Origin: an uncultured Bacteroidales bacterium
GTDB taxonomy: Bacteria > Bacteroidota > Bacteroidia > Bacteroidales > Bacteroidaceae
Length of the DNA: 41,890 bases
Direction of reading: 5' to 3'
Assembly: GCA_902787555.1 (NCBI GenBank)
Contig: CADAGO010000029.1
Coordinates: forward strand, 1-41,890
Part shown: positions 33,184 to 41,206 of the stretch, in pieces
Numbering within the stretch: position 1 is the first letter of the stretch
Layout: each line of letters begins with the position of its first letter
Notes under the pieces: model-generated
Seen by the model: the letters and a program-made list of their open reading frames with translations, nothing else
What the model was told of the DNA's origin: nothing
Database searches by the model: none
Program-made: the position numbers and the translations under genes

Positions 33184-33540
33184 ATGAAGAATCCGCATAT
33201 ATCACAGGCTCTCACTCTAAAGAATGAGGTCGTCAAATTTCTTCCTAAAGGTCTTGAAACTACAGCAGATATGCTGTTGGAATTCATGTCAAAAAGTGAT
33301 GATGAACATTTGAGGGCATCATATGACTGTATCAATGACTCACCCTATTTTATCGCCCCCCGTCACGAGGAAACACTTTGGGACTCCACCGATGATCTCC
33401 GCGAATACGGCTTTATAGATTTCATCTACATCACTAGTGGAGCATATTATGTCTTTCATCGTGATAAAGACGGAATCAGACATGATATTGGCGATTCGGC
33501 TGAATATTCCCATACAAAGTGGAAGGGGATTGTCCCATAG
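33184..33540 (+). CDS. Hypothetical protein, 118 residues
   Basis: I do not recognise this protein. It is soluble, without signal peptide or membrane segments. A helical N-terminal half (TLKNEVVKFLPKGLETTADM) is followed by an aromatic-rich half (LREYGFIDFIYITSGAYYVF). It is the first gene after the island promoter and uses more mixed codons than the AT-rich genes that follow. Size and acidity resemble immunity or antitoxin-type proteins, but that is a guess from context. Confidence 0.6.
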   Translation: MKNPHISQALTLKNEVVKFLPKGLETTADMLLEFMSKSDDEHLRASYDCINDSPYFIAPRHEETLWDSTDDLREYGFIDFIYITSGAYYVFHRDKDGIRHDIGDSAEYSHTKWKGIVP

Positions 33541-33621
33541 CTGGTGTTTAGAAAATAAAAATAAGCAAATCCTACTTTTAAAATAATAATCAATAACACT
33601 AATGATTACGATTAAAAAAAC

Positions 33622-34476
33622 ATGAACGTATATTCGCTAAATCCAAAATGGCTGAAGGCCAATGTACTTAAGACTATTATAAGTATTCTTAAGGTCAAAA
33701 AGGTATATTGCTTTATAGACTCTGATGATTACAATAGTCTAAATAATGTAGAATTGCTCAAATGGGATGGGGGTGGTTTTGAAGGATTCTTAAATAAGTG
33801 TGTTTATAATTTCGTTAACATGATTTCCGAACCAATTTTTTATAAAGGCGAATTCACTGGGGAAAGATATGTGAAAGATATGTTTAAAGAAAGTAGGTCC
33901 TTGAATCCTATTTTCAATATTGAAAATCTAGACGACCCAAACATCCTTATCATATGGAAACCTGATGAGCAAAAACAGGCAAAACGAGGCGTATTGACAA
34001 CGTTTAGGGAGTATTCTATGAATATTTTAAATAAATATGGGAATATTGACTACTTAGATAGAATATGCTTTTATTTCTTTGATCGTTATTTATCACTTTC
34101 ATATATCCTTAACAAGAAAATTAATTATTATGGAAAAATGCAAAGTATACCAGTACCAGCTGTTATAGACAATATCCAAATTAGGAGAGACCCTAAAACG
34201 GGGATATTGAAGGAGTTTCATGAAAACTCATATGATCCATTATTAAGCTATTTGTTAGTTAAATCAAATGACCTATTAGAAGGCGATTCTATTCAGGAAC
34301 GTTTTTTGACGAAAGACGGAATAATCCAGTACGAGAAAGAAACAATAAATTATTACCATGATTGTTTATATGAAGAATGGGCTAAATACGAGCCCGATGA
34401 TAGCGGATTTGAAAGAGCTTGTGAGGCTGAAGTAGAATATATTATTAATAACGGGGGAGATTGGATTTATGACTAA
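33622..34476 (+). CDS. Hypothetical protein, MNVY family copy 1
   Basis: 284 residues, soluble, no recognised domain. It is a diverged paralogue of the protein at 39876-40790. Both start MNVY..NP.....K, then LKVK..Y.FI, and share NI(E/N)NLDD.N.LI, GV(L/I)T...EY, and a FDRY/FDEF segment near the middle. The C-terminus is acidic and ends GGDWIYD. It overlaps the next gene by 8 bp, so the two are translationally coupled. Codons are strongly AT-ending. No function can be assigned; a pair of copies near both ends of the island suggests a family that diversifies there. Confidence 0.8.
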   Translation: MNVYSLNPKWLKANVLKTIISILKVKKVYCFIDSDDYNSLNNVELLKWDGGGFEGFLNKCVYNFVNMISEPIFYKGEFTGERYVKDMFKESRSLNPIFNIENLDDPNILIIWKPDEQKQAKRGVLTTFREYSMNILNKYGNIDYLDRICFYFFDRYLSLSYILNKKINYYGKMQSIPVPAVIDNIQIRRDPKTGILKEFHENSYDPLLSYLLVKSNDLLEGDSIQERFLTKDGIIQYEKETINYYHDCLYEEWAKYEPDDSGFERACEAEVEYIINNGGDWIYD

Positions 34477-35356
34477 ACTAGTTAGAAGTGACAATACTAT
34501 TGTGTTTGAGCACAATAATCAATATGGTTTAATGGATCATAATGAAAATATTATTACCAATAATTATTATGATGGCATTTCTTTATTCAGAAATGGATTT
34601 GCAGAAGTAATAAATCTGAGAAAAGCAGGTATTATTAATATCGAGGGTGAAATCATCTTGGATTGTGTATATGACGCAATTAGTGAATTCGATGAAAATG
34701 GTTTGGCAAGAATAATGAAAGATGGCAAAGAAGGTCTTTTCTCATTAAATAGTTCTTGGATTATCGAACCTCATTTTACCTGCATTCTTCCGTGCTGTAA
34801 TAATTTATATGTTGCATGTAAAGAGGGGCATAGGAGCAGTTTTTTGTTTGAGCATGATTCTCCGTTCATTTCCATATTAAAGGCTTCTTCGTTTGAAATG
34901 GGATCTAGTTATAGAGAGTATGATATACAAATAAAAAGTGAAAACTACACCTTTCCAATATATGATGGGAAATGGGGCGCTATTGATAAAAATGGTTCGA
35001 CAATAATACCATTTATTTATGATAGCTTGTCTTTTTTTTCTAACGGAATTGCTGGTGCCAAAAAAGGAGATAAATGGGGGGTAATAAACAATAAAGGGAA
35101 AGAAATAGTACAGTTTATTTACGAAGTAGGGCCCGATTTTACAAGATCCTCAATAGAGTTTGTGGAAGGTAATAATACTATTACATATAATCTTAAAGGT
35201 AAGATAACTAATATTAGGAATAAGTATATTCTACCACGATTTGATAAAGGTTTCTTGCAAGATTCATGGGGAGATTGTTTCCAAGATAAAGATTTAAATC
35301 TTGCAGAGCATTTTAATCTGTTTGAATTGATTGGATATTACAACGGGGATTATTAA
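34469..35356 (+). CDS. WG-repeat protein, 295 residues
   Basis: A soluble protein made of WG (KWG) repeats, beta-hairpin units of unknown function that build an elongated or propeller-like scaffold. The clearest are DGKWGAIDKNGSTIIPFIYD (near residue 166) and DKWGVINNKGKEIVQFIYE (near 201); weaker ones are NQYGLMDHNENII (17) and KEGLFSLNSSWIIEPHF (87). It has no signal peptide. It overlaps the gene before by 8 bp and is followed 11 bp later by a 69-residue ORF. Codon use is AT-rich. WG proteins are common in Bacteroidetes accessory regions; its role here is unknown. Confidence 0.85.
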   Translation: MTKLVRSDNTIVFEHNNQYGLMDHNENIITNNYYDGISLFRNGFAEVINLRKAGIINIEGEIILDCVYDAISEFDENGLARIMKDGKEGLFSLNSSWIIEPHFTCILPCCNNLYVACKEGHRSSFLFEHDSPFISILKASSFEMGSSYREYDIQIKSENYTFPIYDGKWGAIDKNGSTIIPFIYDSLSFFSNGIAGAKKGDKWGVINNKGKEIVQFIYEVGPDFTRSSIEFVEGNNTITYNLKGKITNIRNKYILPRFDKGFLQDSWGDCFQDKDLNLAEHFNLFELIGYYNGDY

Positions 35357-35367
35357 ATACTTGAGAA

Positions 35368-35577
35368 ATGGGGCGATATTATTATCCAAATGCAGAAACT
35401 GCTTTAGAAGCGAAGATTCAATTCCTTCGTGAGCATCATTACAAAATTCGTCATTGTTTCATGAATGATGGCGGGAAAGGGTATGTATTGTTTGATACAC
35501 GAGTCGATGTGAATGAGTGGTACAAAGAAGTGCATGGTAGAGTTTTTTATAAGGACGAACGTGAAAATGTGGTTTAA
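35368..35577 (+). CDS. Hypothetical small protein, 69 residues
   Basis: I do not recognise it. It has a helix (AETALEAKIQFLREHH) followed by a short beta-rich part (GKGYVLFDTRVDVNEWYKEV). It is placed between two WG-repeat genes in a tight series (11 bp after the first), which supports that it is real. Confidence 0.55.
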   Translation: MGRYYYPNAETALEAKIQFLREHHYKIRHCFMNDGGKGYVLFDTRVDVNEWYKEVHGRVFYKDERENVV

Positions 35578-35666
35578 ATTATTACTGACTATGGTAATAG
35601 TTTTTTTACACTCTAATGTATAGTTATGGGATTATTAACAATTCTAATTTCATATTGAAGCAAAAC

Positions 35667-37961
35667 ATGGATCAGATAGTTAAGAATATACTCAAGCAAC
35701 AAGGTTTCGACCATATTGGAGTATTTGATAAGGAAAATAACATTTGGATATATACAAAAGACGGGAAAGTTAATTTTTGTAGGAGTGATTTGTCTTCCAT
35801 TGACAGGAAAACAATTGGATTAGAAGCCGAACTAATTGTTCTGACGGAAGCCGAAGATGCTGTTCGTGTTATAAAAGGAGATGAAACATTTTCTAATTTT
35901 CTCGTTATCGACAAAGACAATAAAATTCTTGTGCAAGCGCGCCAAAGTGAAAAAAAATATTATCCAAAAGAATCAAAAGATGCTTTTCTGCTTGAGATAA
36001 TTAATGAAGATGTCTTTTTTATTTCTTCGAAAGAGAATATAATGTCTCACAGCTTTGACGAACGAGAGAAACCTTCAATATGTAGTCTCTGCTCATGGAA
36101 TTCATATTCAGCCAAACGTGCTTATTTGTTTTCCGACAATGAATATTTGGAGCATTATGACTTGTGTTCAAGTTATAATGACTTCTTCTTCTTTGAAAAA
36201 ACGAATGAGAACAAAGTTGCCATTCTTAGGAAAGGGAAGGGATTTGTTTCTGATGAGATTAAATATGGATATTGCAGACCTTATTTATGGATTCATGAGG
36301 ATGACAATGCACAAATTATTTATGTAGAAAACGACTCGGAAAAAATGGATGTCAGCGATATTCGCAACGGAGAAAATGAAGATGACATTCAGAATGGTAT
36401 AGTTAAAATTATTGCTTTAAATGCTTGGTATTCACATTTCGACTTTAAAGCATCAGAATATGTTCCACCAATTGAAATACGCGATAACAATACAGAGTTG
36501 GATTCTGACTATTTCTCGGAGGAATACAAATTTTTGTATACAAATGAATATGTTGTTTTCCCATTTGCAGGAAAATATGGCGCCTTCGTTATAACGTACG
36601 AAGATGATTGGGTCAATGCACATTCGATTATATTTGATAGCTATTCCGAATATTATCGAATAGAATTGAATGATAAAATACTTTATCTTGATCACTCACA
36701 TACCTATTATGATATTTATGGTAATAAATTGGGAAGTTACGATAATCGTGATAAAGATTACCTAATATATACCGACAAGAGGAGTGTTATAGGTCCAAAT
36801 TATGATGCAAAAGGAGTGATTAATAGATATTCTAATAAAATTGTTGTTCCACCAATTTTTAAGGAGATAGAGATTATAAATGATGACTATGGACTTTTTG
36901 AGGTAACTTACTTGCATTCGGGTCATTTTAAAATGCATGAAACTAAAGGCATCTATTCTGCAAATGAAGGCTTCATAATTCCTTATGGAACAGAGTTCAA
37001 TTATCCTGATTATTATAACAACGTTTTTAAAGACAAAACATATCTTACTAAGCGTGTAACCAAATTTATAATATATGCTGTTGGCGAGAAAAAAGGCTTA
37101 ATATACAAAGGTAAGAAAGTTGAAGATCTGTTGTTTGATGACATAACAGGCTACGATTTATTCGAAGATTTTTCAGATGAACCTGACACCCAGTTTTATG
37201 TATGGGACGATGATAGTGATATACGTAAAAAGACCGAAGAGTTTGCTCCTCTTTCAGTAATTTTATGGGAACAAGGCAAGGTCGGTATCTTTTATGAAAG
37301 AGAGAATGATGGAAGCAAAGACTTTGAGATAATTCAGCCTCAATATGATTATATAGCTCCCATTAAACTATTTAATGAAAATATGTATTTCAAGGTTTAT
37401 AAAGATAAAAAATGTGGCATTATCAGCGACAATTCATCATTTAACAAACAAAACACTATAGATTATGATCATGTCGAATTTAAAACAATCATTGATGATA
37501 ATTGCTATTTTATTGTCATGAAAGACGGAAAGGTAGGGGCTATCAGTACAAAAGGATATCATAATGTACCTGTAATATTTGATAAAATTGATAGCATTGT
37601 TCGTTCCGGAGTAATCTGCAATAGCATTTTGTACAATAGAGAAGGAAAGGAAATAATGTCCTTGGGAGATAATTGCTATATCAAAACGAAACATTGTGAT
37701 GTATTTATGGTTGCTGGTTCCGATGAATATATTTTTATAGACTCTCAGGGGAAGCTTTTGGAATGTCAGAAAGATGAAGAAGATGATAATATTATTAATG
37801 TTAATGGTATAGGTTCTTTTGACATTGACGAAGAAAATTTCGTAGAAGAGGACAATGATTATTACATTGATTATGGTTCAGATTATTCGCAAGAGGAGTT
37901 AGAGGACATGTATCGTGCAGCCTTTGAGGGAGATCCAGAAGCACAATGGAATATAGATTAA
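35667..37961 (+). CDS. Large WG-repeat protein with acidic aromatic tail
   Basis: About 764 residues, soluble, highly acidic. Degenerate WG repeats lie throughout, most clearly in the last third: GKVGIFYEREND, KKCGIISDNSSF and GKVGAISTKGYHNVPVIFD, with GKYGAFVITYEDD and KKGLIYKGKKVED before them. The protein ends YRAAFEGDPEAQWNID, a tail like others I recall in Bacteroidetes accessory proteins. The start at 35667 (MDQIVKNILKQQGFDH) is preferred because it gives a plausible amphipathic N-terminus; an upstream in-frame ATG at 35616 adds 17 residues. It lies in series with the smaller WG gene. Function unknown; it may be a recognition scaffold. Confidence 0.82.
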   Translation: MDQIVKNILKQQGFDHIGVFDKENNIWIYTKDGKVNFCRSDLSSIDRKTIGLEAELIVLTEAEDAVRVIKGDETFSNFLVIDKDNKILVQARQSEKKYYPKESKDAFLLEIINEDVFFISSKENIMSHSFDEREKPSICSLCSWNSYSAKRAYLFSDNEYLEHYDLCSSYNDFFFFEKTNENKVAILRKGKGFVSDEIKYGYCRPYLWIHEDDNAQIIYVENDSEKMDVSDIRNGENEDDIQNGIVKIIALNAWYSHFDFKASEYVPPIEIRDNNTELDSDYFSEEYKFLYTNEYVVFPFAGKYGAFVITYEDDWVNAHSIIFDSYSEYYRIELNDKILYLDHSHTYYDIYGNKLGSYDNRDKDYLIYTDKRSVIGPNYDAKGVINRYSNKIVVPPIFKEIEIINDDYGLFEVTYLHSGHFKMHETKGIYSANEGFIIPYGTEFNYPDYYNNVFKDKTYLTKRVTKFIIYAVGEKKGLIYKGKKVEDLLFDDITGYDLFEDFSDEPDTQFYVWDDDSDIRKKTEEFAPLSVILWEQGKVGIFYERENDGSKDFEIIQPQYDYIAPIKLFNENMYFKVYKDKKCGIISDNSSFNKQNTIDYDHVEFKTIIDDNCYFIVMKDGKVGAISTKGYHNVPVIFDKIDSIVRSGVICNSILYNREGKEIMSLGDNCYIKTKHCDVFMVAGSDEYIFIDSQGKLLECQKDEEDDNIINVNGIGSFDIDEENFVEEDNDYYIDYGSDYSQEELEDMYRAAFEGDPEAQWNID

Positions 37962-37974
37962 AAACGGAGACAAT

Positions 37975-38328
37975 ATGGATAAGAAAGCTTTTATAGATTT
38001 TGATGACAGAAAGGGGGTTGGCGATTTACTGTTTGTGAATATGAACCATCCAACCCAATATCGATTCTATCGCAGAAGAGACAGCTGGGACGATTGTTAT
38101 ATGGTAGAGTTCTGCTCAAATTCAGAAGAATATCATTTAAATTGGGGACACAACGAACAACAACGAAGAATGATTGATGCTACTGCCATTTTGCTTCCTC
38201 CATATCCTGAAGTTGAATGGAAACGAACAAAATTGGAACCATTACTGGCATACAATTTGCCAAAGATTATTGAAGAAGTAGAAAGAAGAATTTCGATTTT
38301 TAATATGAGTATAGATGAGAGGAAATAA
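37975..38328 (+). CDS. Hypothetical protein, 117 residues
   Basis: I do not recognise it. It is soluble and charged: RFYRRRDSWDDCYMVEF suggests a beta-rich start, and the C-terminal half (LEPLLAYNLPKIIEEVERRI) is helical. It starts 13 bp after the large WG gene. Right after its stop lies a non-native coding fragment (38331-38470), so its own 3' end may have been reset by a rearrangement. Confidence 0.65.
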   Translation: MDKKAFIDFDDRKGVGDLLFVNMNHPTQYRFYRRRDSWDDCYMVEFCSNSEEYHLNWGHNEQQRRMIDATAILLPPYPEVEWKRTKLEPLLAYNLPKIIEEVERRISIFNMSIDERK

Positions 38329-38330
38329 TA

Positions 38331-38470
38331 GACACTCTGAGTTATGACGGCTCCGCTAATAATCTCTATCTGAACTATAATCTTAAGTTCGACATTGCCT
38401 TTGGCTATTCGCTAGGAAGGGTATACGGGAGAGGAGTTATACTTATATTGATCTTTCTAAATACAAATAA
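38331..38470 (+). pseudogene. Frameshifted C-terminal fragment of a displaced gene
   Basis: In one frame 38331-38426 reads DTLSYDGSANNLYLNYNLKF and on to GYSLGRVY, with no start. One frame over, 38429-38470 reads ERSYTYIDLSKYK and a stop. The pattern LYLNYNLKFDIAFGYSLG alternates like membrane beta-strands. Base composition is less AT-rich than in the flanking genes. I read it as the decayed 3' end of a core-type gene, perhaps outer-membrane or surface, left by recombination. Confidence 0.45.
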
Positions 38471-38472
38471 AT

Positions 38473-39105
38473 ATGGAAAAAGATTTTAGTTTTGTTGAAA
38501 TTGCAAAGGAAGTCGTATCTGAATTCAAAGCGGAATATGACAATAAAAAAGATTGTGATTTTGTTGGTTATCAACTATACGTTTCAATCTTAGCAGATGG
38601 AAATATTCAGACTTCCACTAGACCTAATGTGCTTAGCAAAGGGAAAGAGTGTTTGATTATATTGACCCATAGTGATTTAGCTGTAACGAACTATTATAGA
38701 TGGTATGTTATAAAATACATAGACGAGAATGGCAATGTTCATAATGGATATTTTTCCAATGGATGGCACATAGAGATTACTTCATGGGGACAGTTCTCAA
38801 ACCAAATGTTGAGTTTGAGTAAGGATAATGAATCTTTGTTTTCAGAGAGTCAGGGGCCATGGGAAAATCCTTGGGATGAGCCTTTTCATCGTTTATGGGA
38901 CTTTTACCAGTTGGTTAGTCAGTGCTCTTCGATGGAAGAAGTCAAATTCATAGCGGATAATTACGAGTTAAAGGAAAAAATCAAAAAACAAAACGAGGAA
39001 ATTTCTGCCTTGGACTTTGTTAAAAAGAAACTGGAAATGGAAAGAGACCAATATCGCTCTCTTTTTAAAGAAATGAAGGAGATGATAAAAGGAGATAATA
39101 AATAA
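38473..39105 (+). CDS. Hypothetical protein with C-terminal coiled coil, 210 residues
   Basis: I do not recognise it. The first about 130 residues look like a compact alpha/beta domain (VGYQLYVSILADGNIQTS, then NYYRWYVIKYIDENGNVHNG). From about 150 to the end there is a long charged helix (ELKEKIKKQNEEISALDF, KKKLEMERDQYRSLFKEM), probably a coiled coil for self-association. It has no signal peptide. It starts 2 bp after the stop of the displaced fragment. Confidence 0.72.
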   Translation: MEKDFSFVEIAKEVVSEFKAEYDNKKDCDFVGYQLYVSILADGNIQTSTRPNVLSKGKECLIILTHSDLAVTNYYRWYVIKYIDENGNVHNGYFSNGWHIEITSWGQFSNQMLSLSKDNESLFSESQGPWENPWDEPFHRLWDFYQLVSQCSSMEEVKFIADNYELKEKIKKQNEEISALDFVKKKLEMERDQYRSLFKEMKEMIKGDNK

Positions 39106-39125
39106 AGAAGTAATACAATCAAGGC

Positions 39126-39812
39126 ATGGTTAACAGGTTGTTAAAAGAATATCAAGAAATAACAGAAGCCATTCATTTTTGGGGCTTTGAAAGTTATATG
39201 GTCTATTATAATCGAATTAAAGATTGGAATTCATATAGATACGACCATCCAGATTGGTTTAGAAAATGGGATAAATATCACTTTGAGAAGACTCTTTCTG
39301 AGATTGTATCATTTTTCGAAAAAAACGAGTGGAAGTATGTTCCGGGATCAATAACTGATATGTCAATAGCAATGTCTGCAATGTTTGACATTTTTACATG
39401 TTTGAAGCAAAGCGAAGCCTCGATGCTATGTTATTACTTTAGCTCTTTAGTGGCTAATGATTCCTCTTTGCCATTACAAGAACGTTTAAAAGGCAATCGA
39501 TACCGTGCTTATATTTTCCTAAAAGATATGGAAGAATGGGCATATAGGTGTGAGTTATTTACAACTCTGTATAAAGATGCCAACAATTATAACGGTCATT
39601 TTACTAATGATTTCTATGATTTGTCATTACTCTATGATGTTTATAAAGCATGGCATTTGGGAGGAGCTTTATTGGATAATTTAAAAGAACAAGTGCCAAG
39701 AATAATGCTTAAGTATCCAAAGTATTCAAAAGAAAAAATATTATTAGAAGGTGAACTTGCTCACAATGCTTTATTTAAGCATATAAGAGGAGATGTTGAG
39801 AATGATAAATAG
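39126..39812 (+). CDS. Hypothetical all-helical protein, 228 residues
   Basis: I do not recognise it. The sequence is helical and aromatic-rich (LLKEYQEITEAIHFWGF, HPDWFRKWDKYHFEKTL), with TPR-like pacing in the middle (QERLKGNRYRAYIFLKDMEE) but no clear TPR consensus. It starts 20 bp after the coiled-coil gene. Codon use is AT-rich like its neighbours. Confidence 0.72.
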   Translation: MVNRLLKEYQEITEAIHFWGFESYMVYYNRIKDWNSYRYDHPDWFRKWDKYHFEKTLSEIVSFFEKNEWKYVPGSITDMSIAMSAMFDIFTCLKQSEASMLCYYFSSLVANDSSLPLQERLKGNRYRAYIFLKDMEEWAYRCELFTTLYKDANNYNGHFTNDFYDLSLLYDVYKAWHLGGALLDNLKEQVPRIMLKYPKYSKEKILLEGELAHNALFKHIRGDVENDK

Positions 39813-39875
39813 AATAATCTATCAAAATTCTATAAGTTAAGAGTTTCGTTTGTTTAATCAAAAATCATAAAGAAT

Positions 39876-40790
39876 ATGAATGTATATTTTGTAAACCCTA
39901 CTTATGTTAAACCTGAAGGGTGGGCACCATTGTTGGCTTACTTAAAGGTTAAAGCCGCTTATAGCTTTATACCTAAAGAAGAACTACCGGATAGTTTATA
40001 TTCAATTATCAAGCCATATCTTAAAGCGTCGTATTCTAATCAAGATATGAAGAAATTCTCTGATAATTGCGCTTTTTGGTTAAGGGCTCATTTTGAGAAA
40101 CACATTCGCTTGATTACTAATGATTATGAAGATGTTCATGATCTTCCTAAAGAAGAAGCTAAAAAATACAGTTCGTTTTCTGCTTTTAATAACATTAACA
40201 ATTTAGATGATGATAATTGTTTGATTCTGATGAAGTTGAAATCCTCTTTTAATGAAGAAGGTGTAATTACTGCACCTGAATACAATGTATTTGATTTGCT
40301 GGATCACAATTTACCAACTCATATAACACGATATTGTTTAAATATTCTCCATAAGAAATATGACCACAACCAATATCAGTGCCAAAGCGCATTTCTTATA
40401 TTTGATGAATTTTTCAATAGCGTTTATAGGTTTAGACCAAGATATCAAGACTGGGGGCATTATAATCTTACATTAAGAAATGGTGCCTCAGTTAGTTTCA
40501 TGAAAGAAGTGTACCGTGGAGTTAAGAATAACGCACCAAATGAATTCCCTATAATTGATGTAGAAGGGAAAAAACGATTTACTCTTCTGAGGACAGTTGA
40601 GGGAGAGGAAAAGTTTCAACAATTGATTAAAGATGCAGAAGAAGCGGAAAAGAAATACCAAGAAGAGAACCGTTGGAGAGAATATGATGGGCGAAGTTGG
40701 CAAGATGATGTAGATGAGATGAACAGAGCTTTTTGGAGAGAATGCGGAGAAGGAGGTTCAAATTGTGAATCCTGGCCAGGATGGGATTGA
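39876..40790 (+). CDS. Hypothetical protein, MNVY family copy 2
   Basis: 304 residues, soluble, paralogue of 33622-34476 (shared MNVY..NP, LKVK, NI.NLDD.N.LI, GV.T..EY). Relative to copy 1 it has a longer C-terminal region: a charged helix (FQQLIKDAEEAEKKYQEE), then an acidic aromatic tail, RSWQDDVDEMNRAFWREC and ending NCESWPGWD. The start is fixed by alignment of the paralogues. Function unknown. Confidence 0.8.
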   Translation: MNVYFVNPTYVKPEGWAPLLAYLKVKAAYSFIPKEELPDSLYSIIKPYLKASYSNQDMKKFSDNCAFWLRAHFEKHIRLITNDYEDVHDLPKEEAKKYSSFSAFNNINNLDDDNCLILMKLKSSFNEEGVITAPEYNVFDLLDHNLPTHITRYCLNILHKKYDHNQYQCQSAFLIFDEFFNSVYRFRPRYQDWGHYNLTLRNGASVSFMKEVYRGVKNNAPNEFPIIDVEGKKRFTLLRTVEGEEKFQQLIKDAEEAEKKYQEENRWREYDGRSWQDDVDEMNRAFWRECGEGGSNCESWPGWD

Positions 40791-40801
40791 TTTAGCGAAA
40801 G

Positions 40802-40870
40802 ATGGTACGATTTGTATATAGAGGCATAAACAAGAAGAATACATCTACAGTAATCCCAAGTGTTTTTTAA
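40802..40870 (+). CDS. Possible 22-residue ORF coupled to the next gene
   Basis: MVRFVYRGINKKNTSTVIPS, then VF and stop. The stop overlaps the next ATG as TAATG. It may be a coupled leader ORF, or the start of an ancestral gene now split. Confidence 0.25.
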   Translation: MVRFVYRGINKKNTSTVIPSVF

Positions 40871-41136
40871 TGGTTTGGTGTCAATTTTATATTGCGGAAG
40901 ATTTGTCAGAGTTCAAACCTCGTTTTAAGGGGGATGATAATATCATGGGCATAGGGAAATTCTTAGGAAGTAAATTTGTAACAATAAAACCTGATACAGG
41001 AAACTATTATTATAAAGATAGTAAATCCAAAAGATATAAGGCAATAAACGTTGTTTATGATCACGAGTTATCTAGATCATTAGGATATGAATGTTATCAT
41101 GTACAACTACTGAGAGATTGGAATTACAACAGATAG
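40870..41136 (+). CDS. Hypothetical protein, 88 residues
   Basis: I do not recognise it. It is short and beta-rich with many Tyr and Lys (GKFLGSKFVTIKPDTGNYYY, HELSRSLGYECYHVQLL). The abrupt start and the coupled mini-ORF before it allow that it is the C-terminal part of a longer broken gene. AT-rich codons place it in the island. Confidence 0.5.
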   Translation: MVWCQFYIAEDLSEFKPRFKGDDNIMGIGKFLGSKFVTIKPDTGNYYYKDSKSKRYKAINVVYDHELSRSLGYECYHVQLLRDWNYNR

Positions 41137-41184
41137 AGTTTTCTAAAACAATGCAAATATCTACTGCTCATTTCAAACAAGAAT

Positions 41185-41192
41185 TAACTTTG
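41185..41192 (+). promoter_or_regulatory. -7 box of the DUF5715 gene
   Basis: A perfect TAACTTTG lies 14 bp before the ATG at 41207. No clear -33 element. Confidence 0.5.
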
Positions 41193-41206
41193 TAAATAAT
41201 GAAGAA

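Noticed and set aside
33184-41136. Prophage or conjugative element
   Set aside because: There are no integrase, capsid, tail, terminase, mobilisation or tra-like genes, and no tRNA attachment site is visible.
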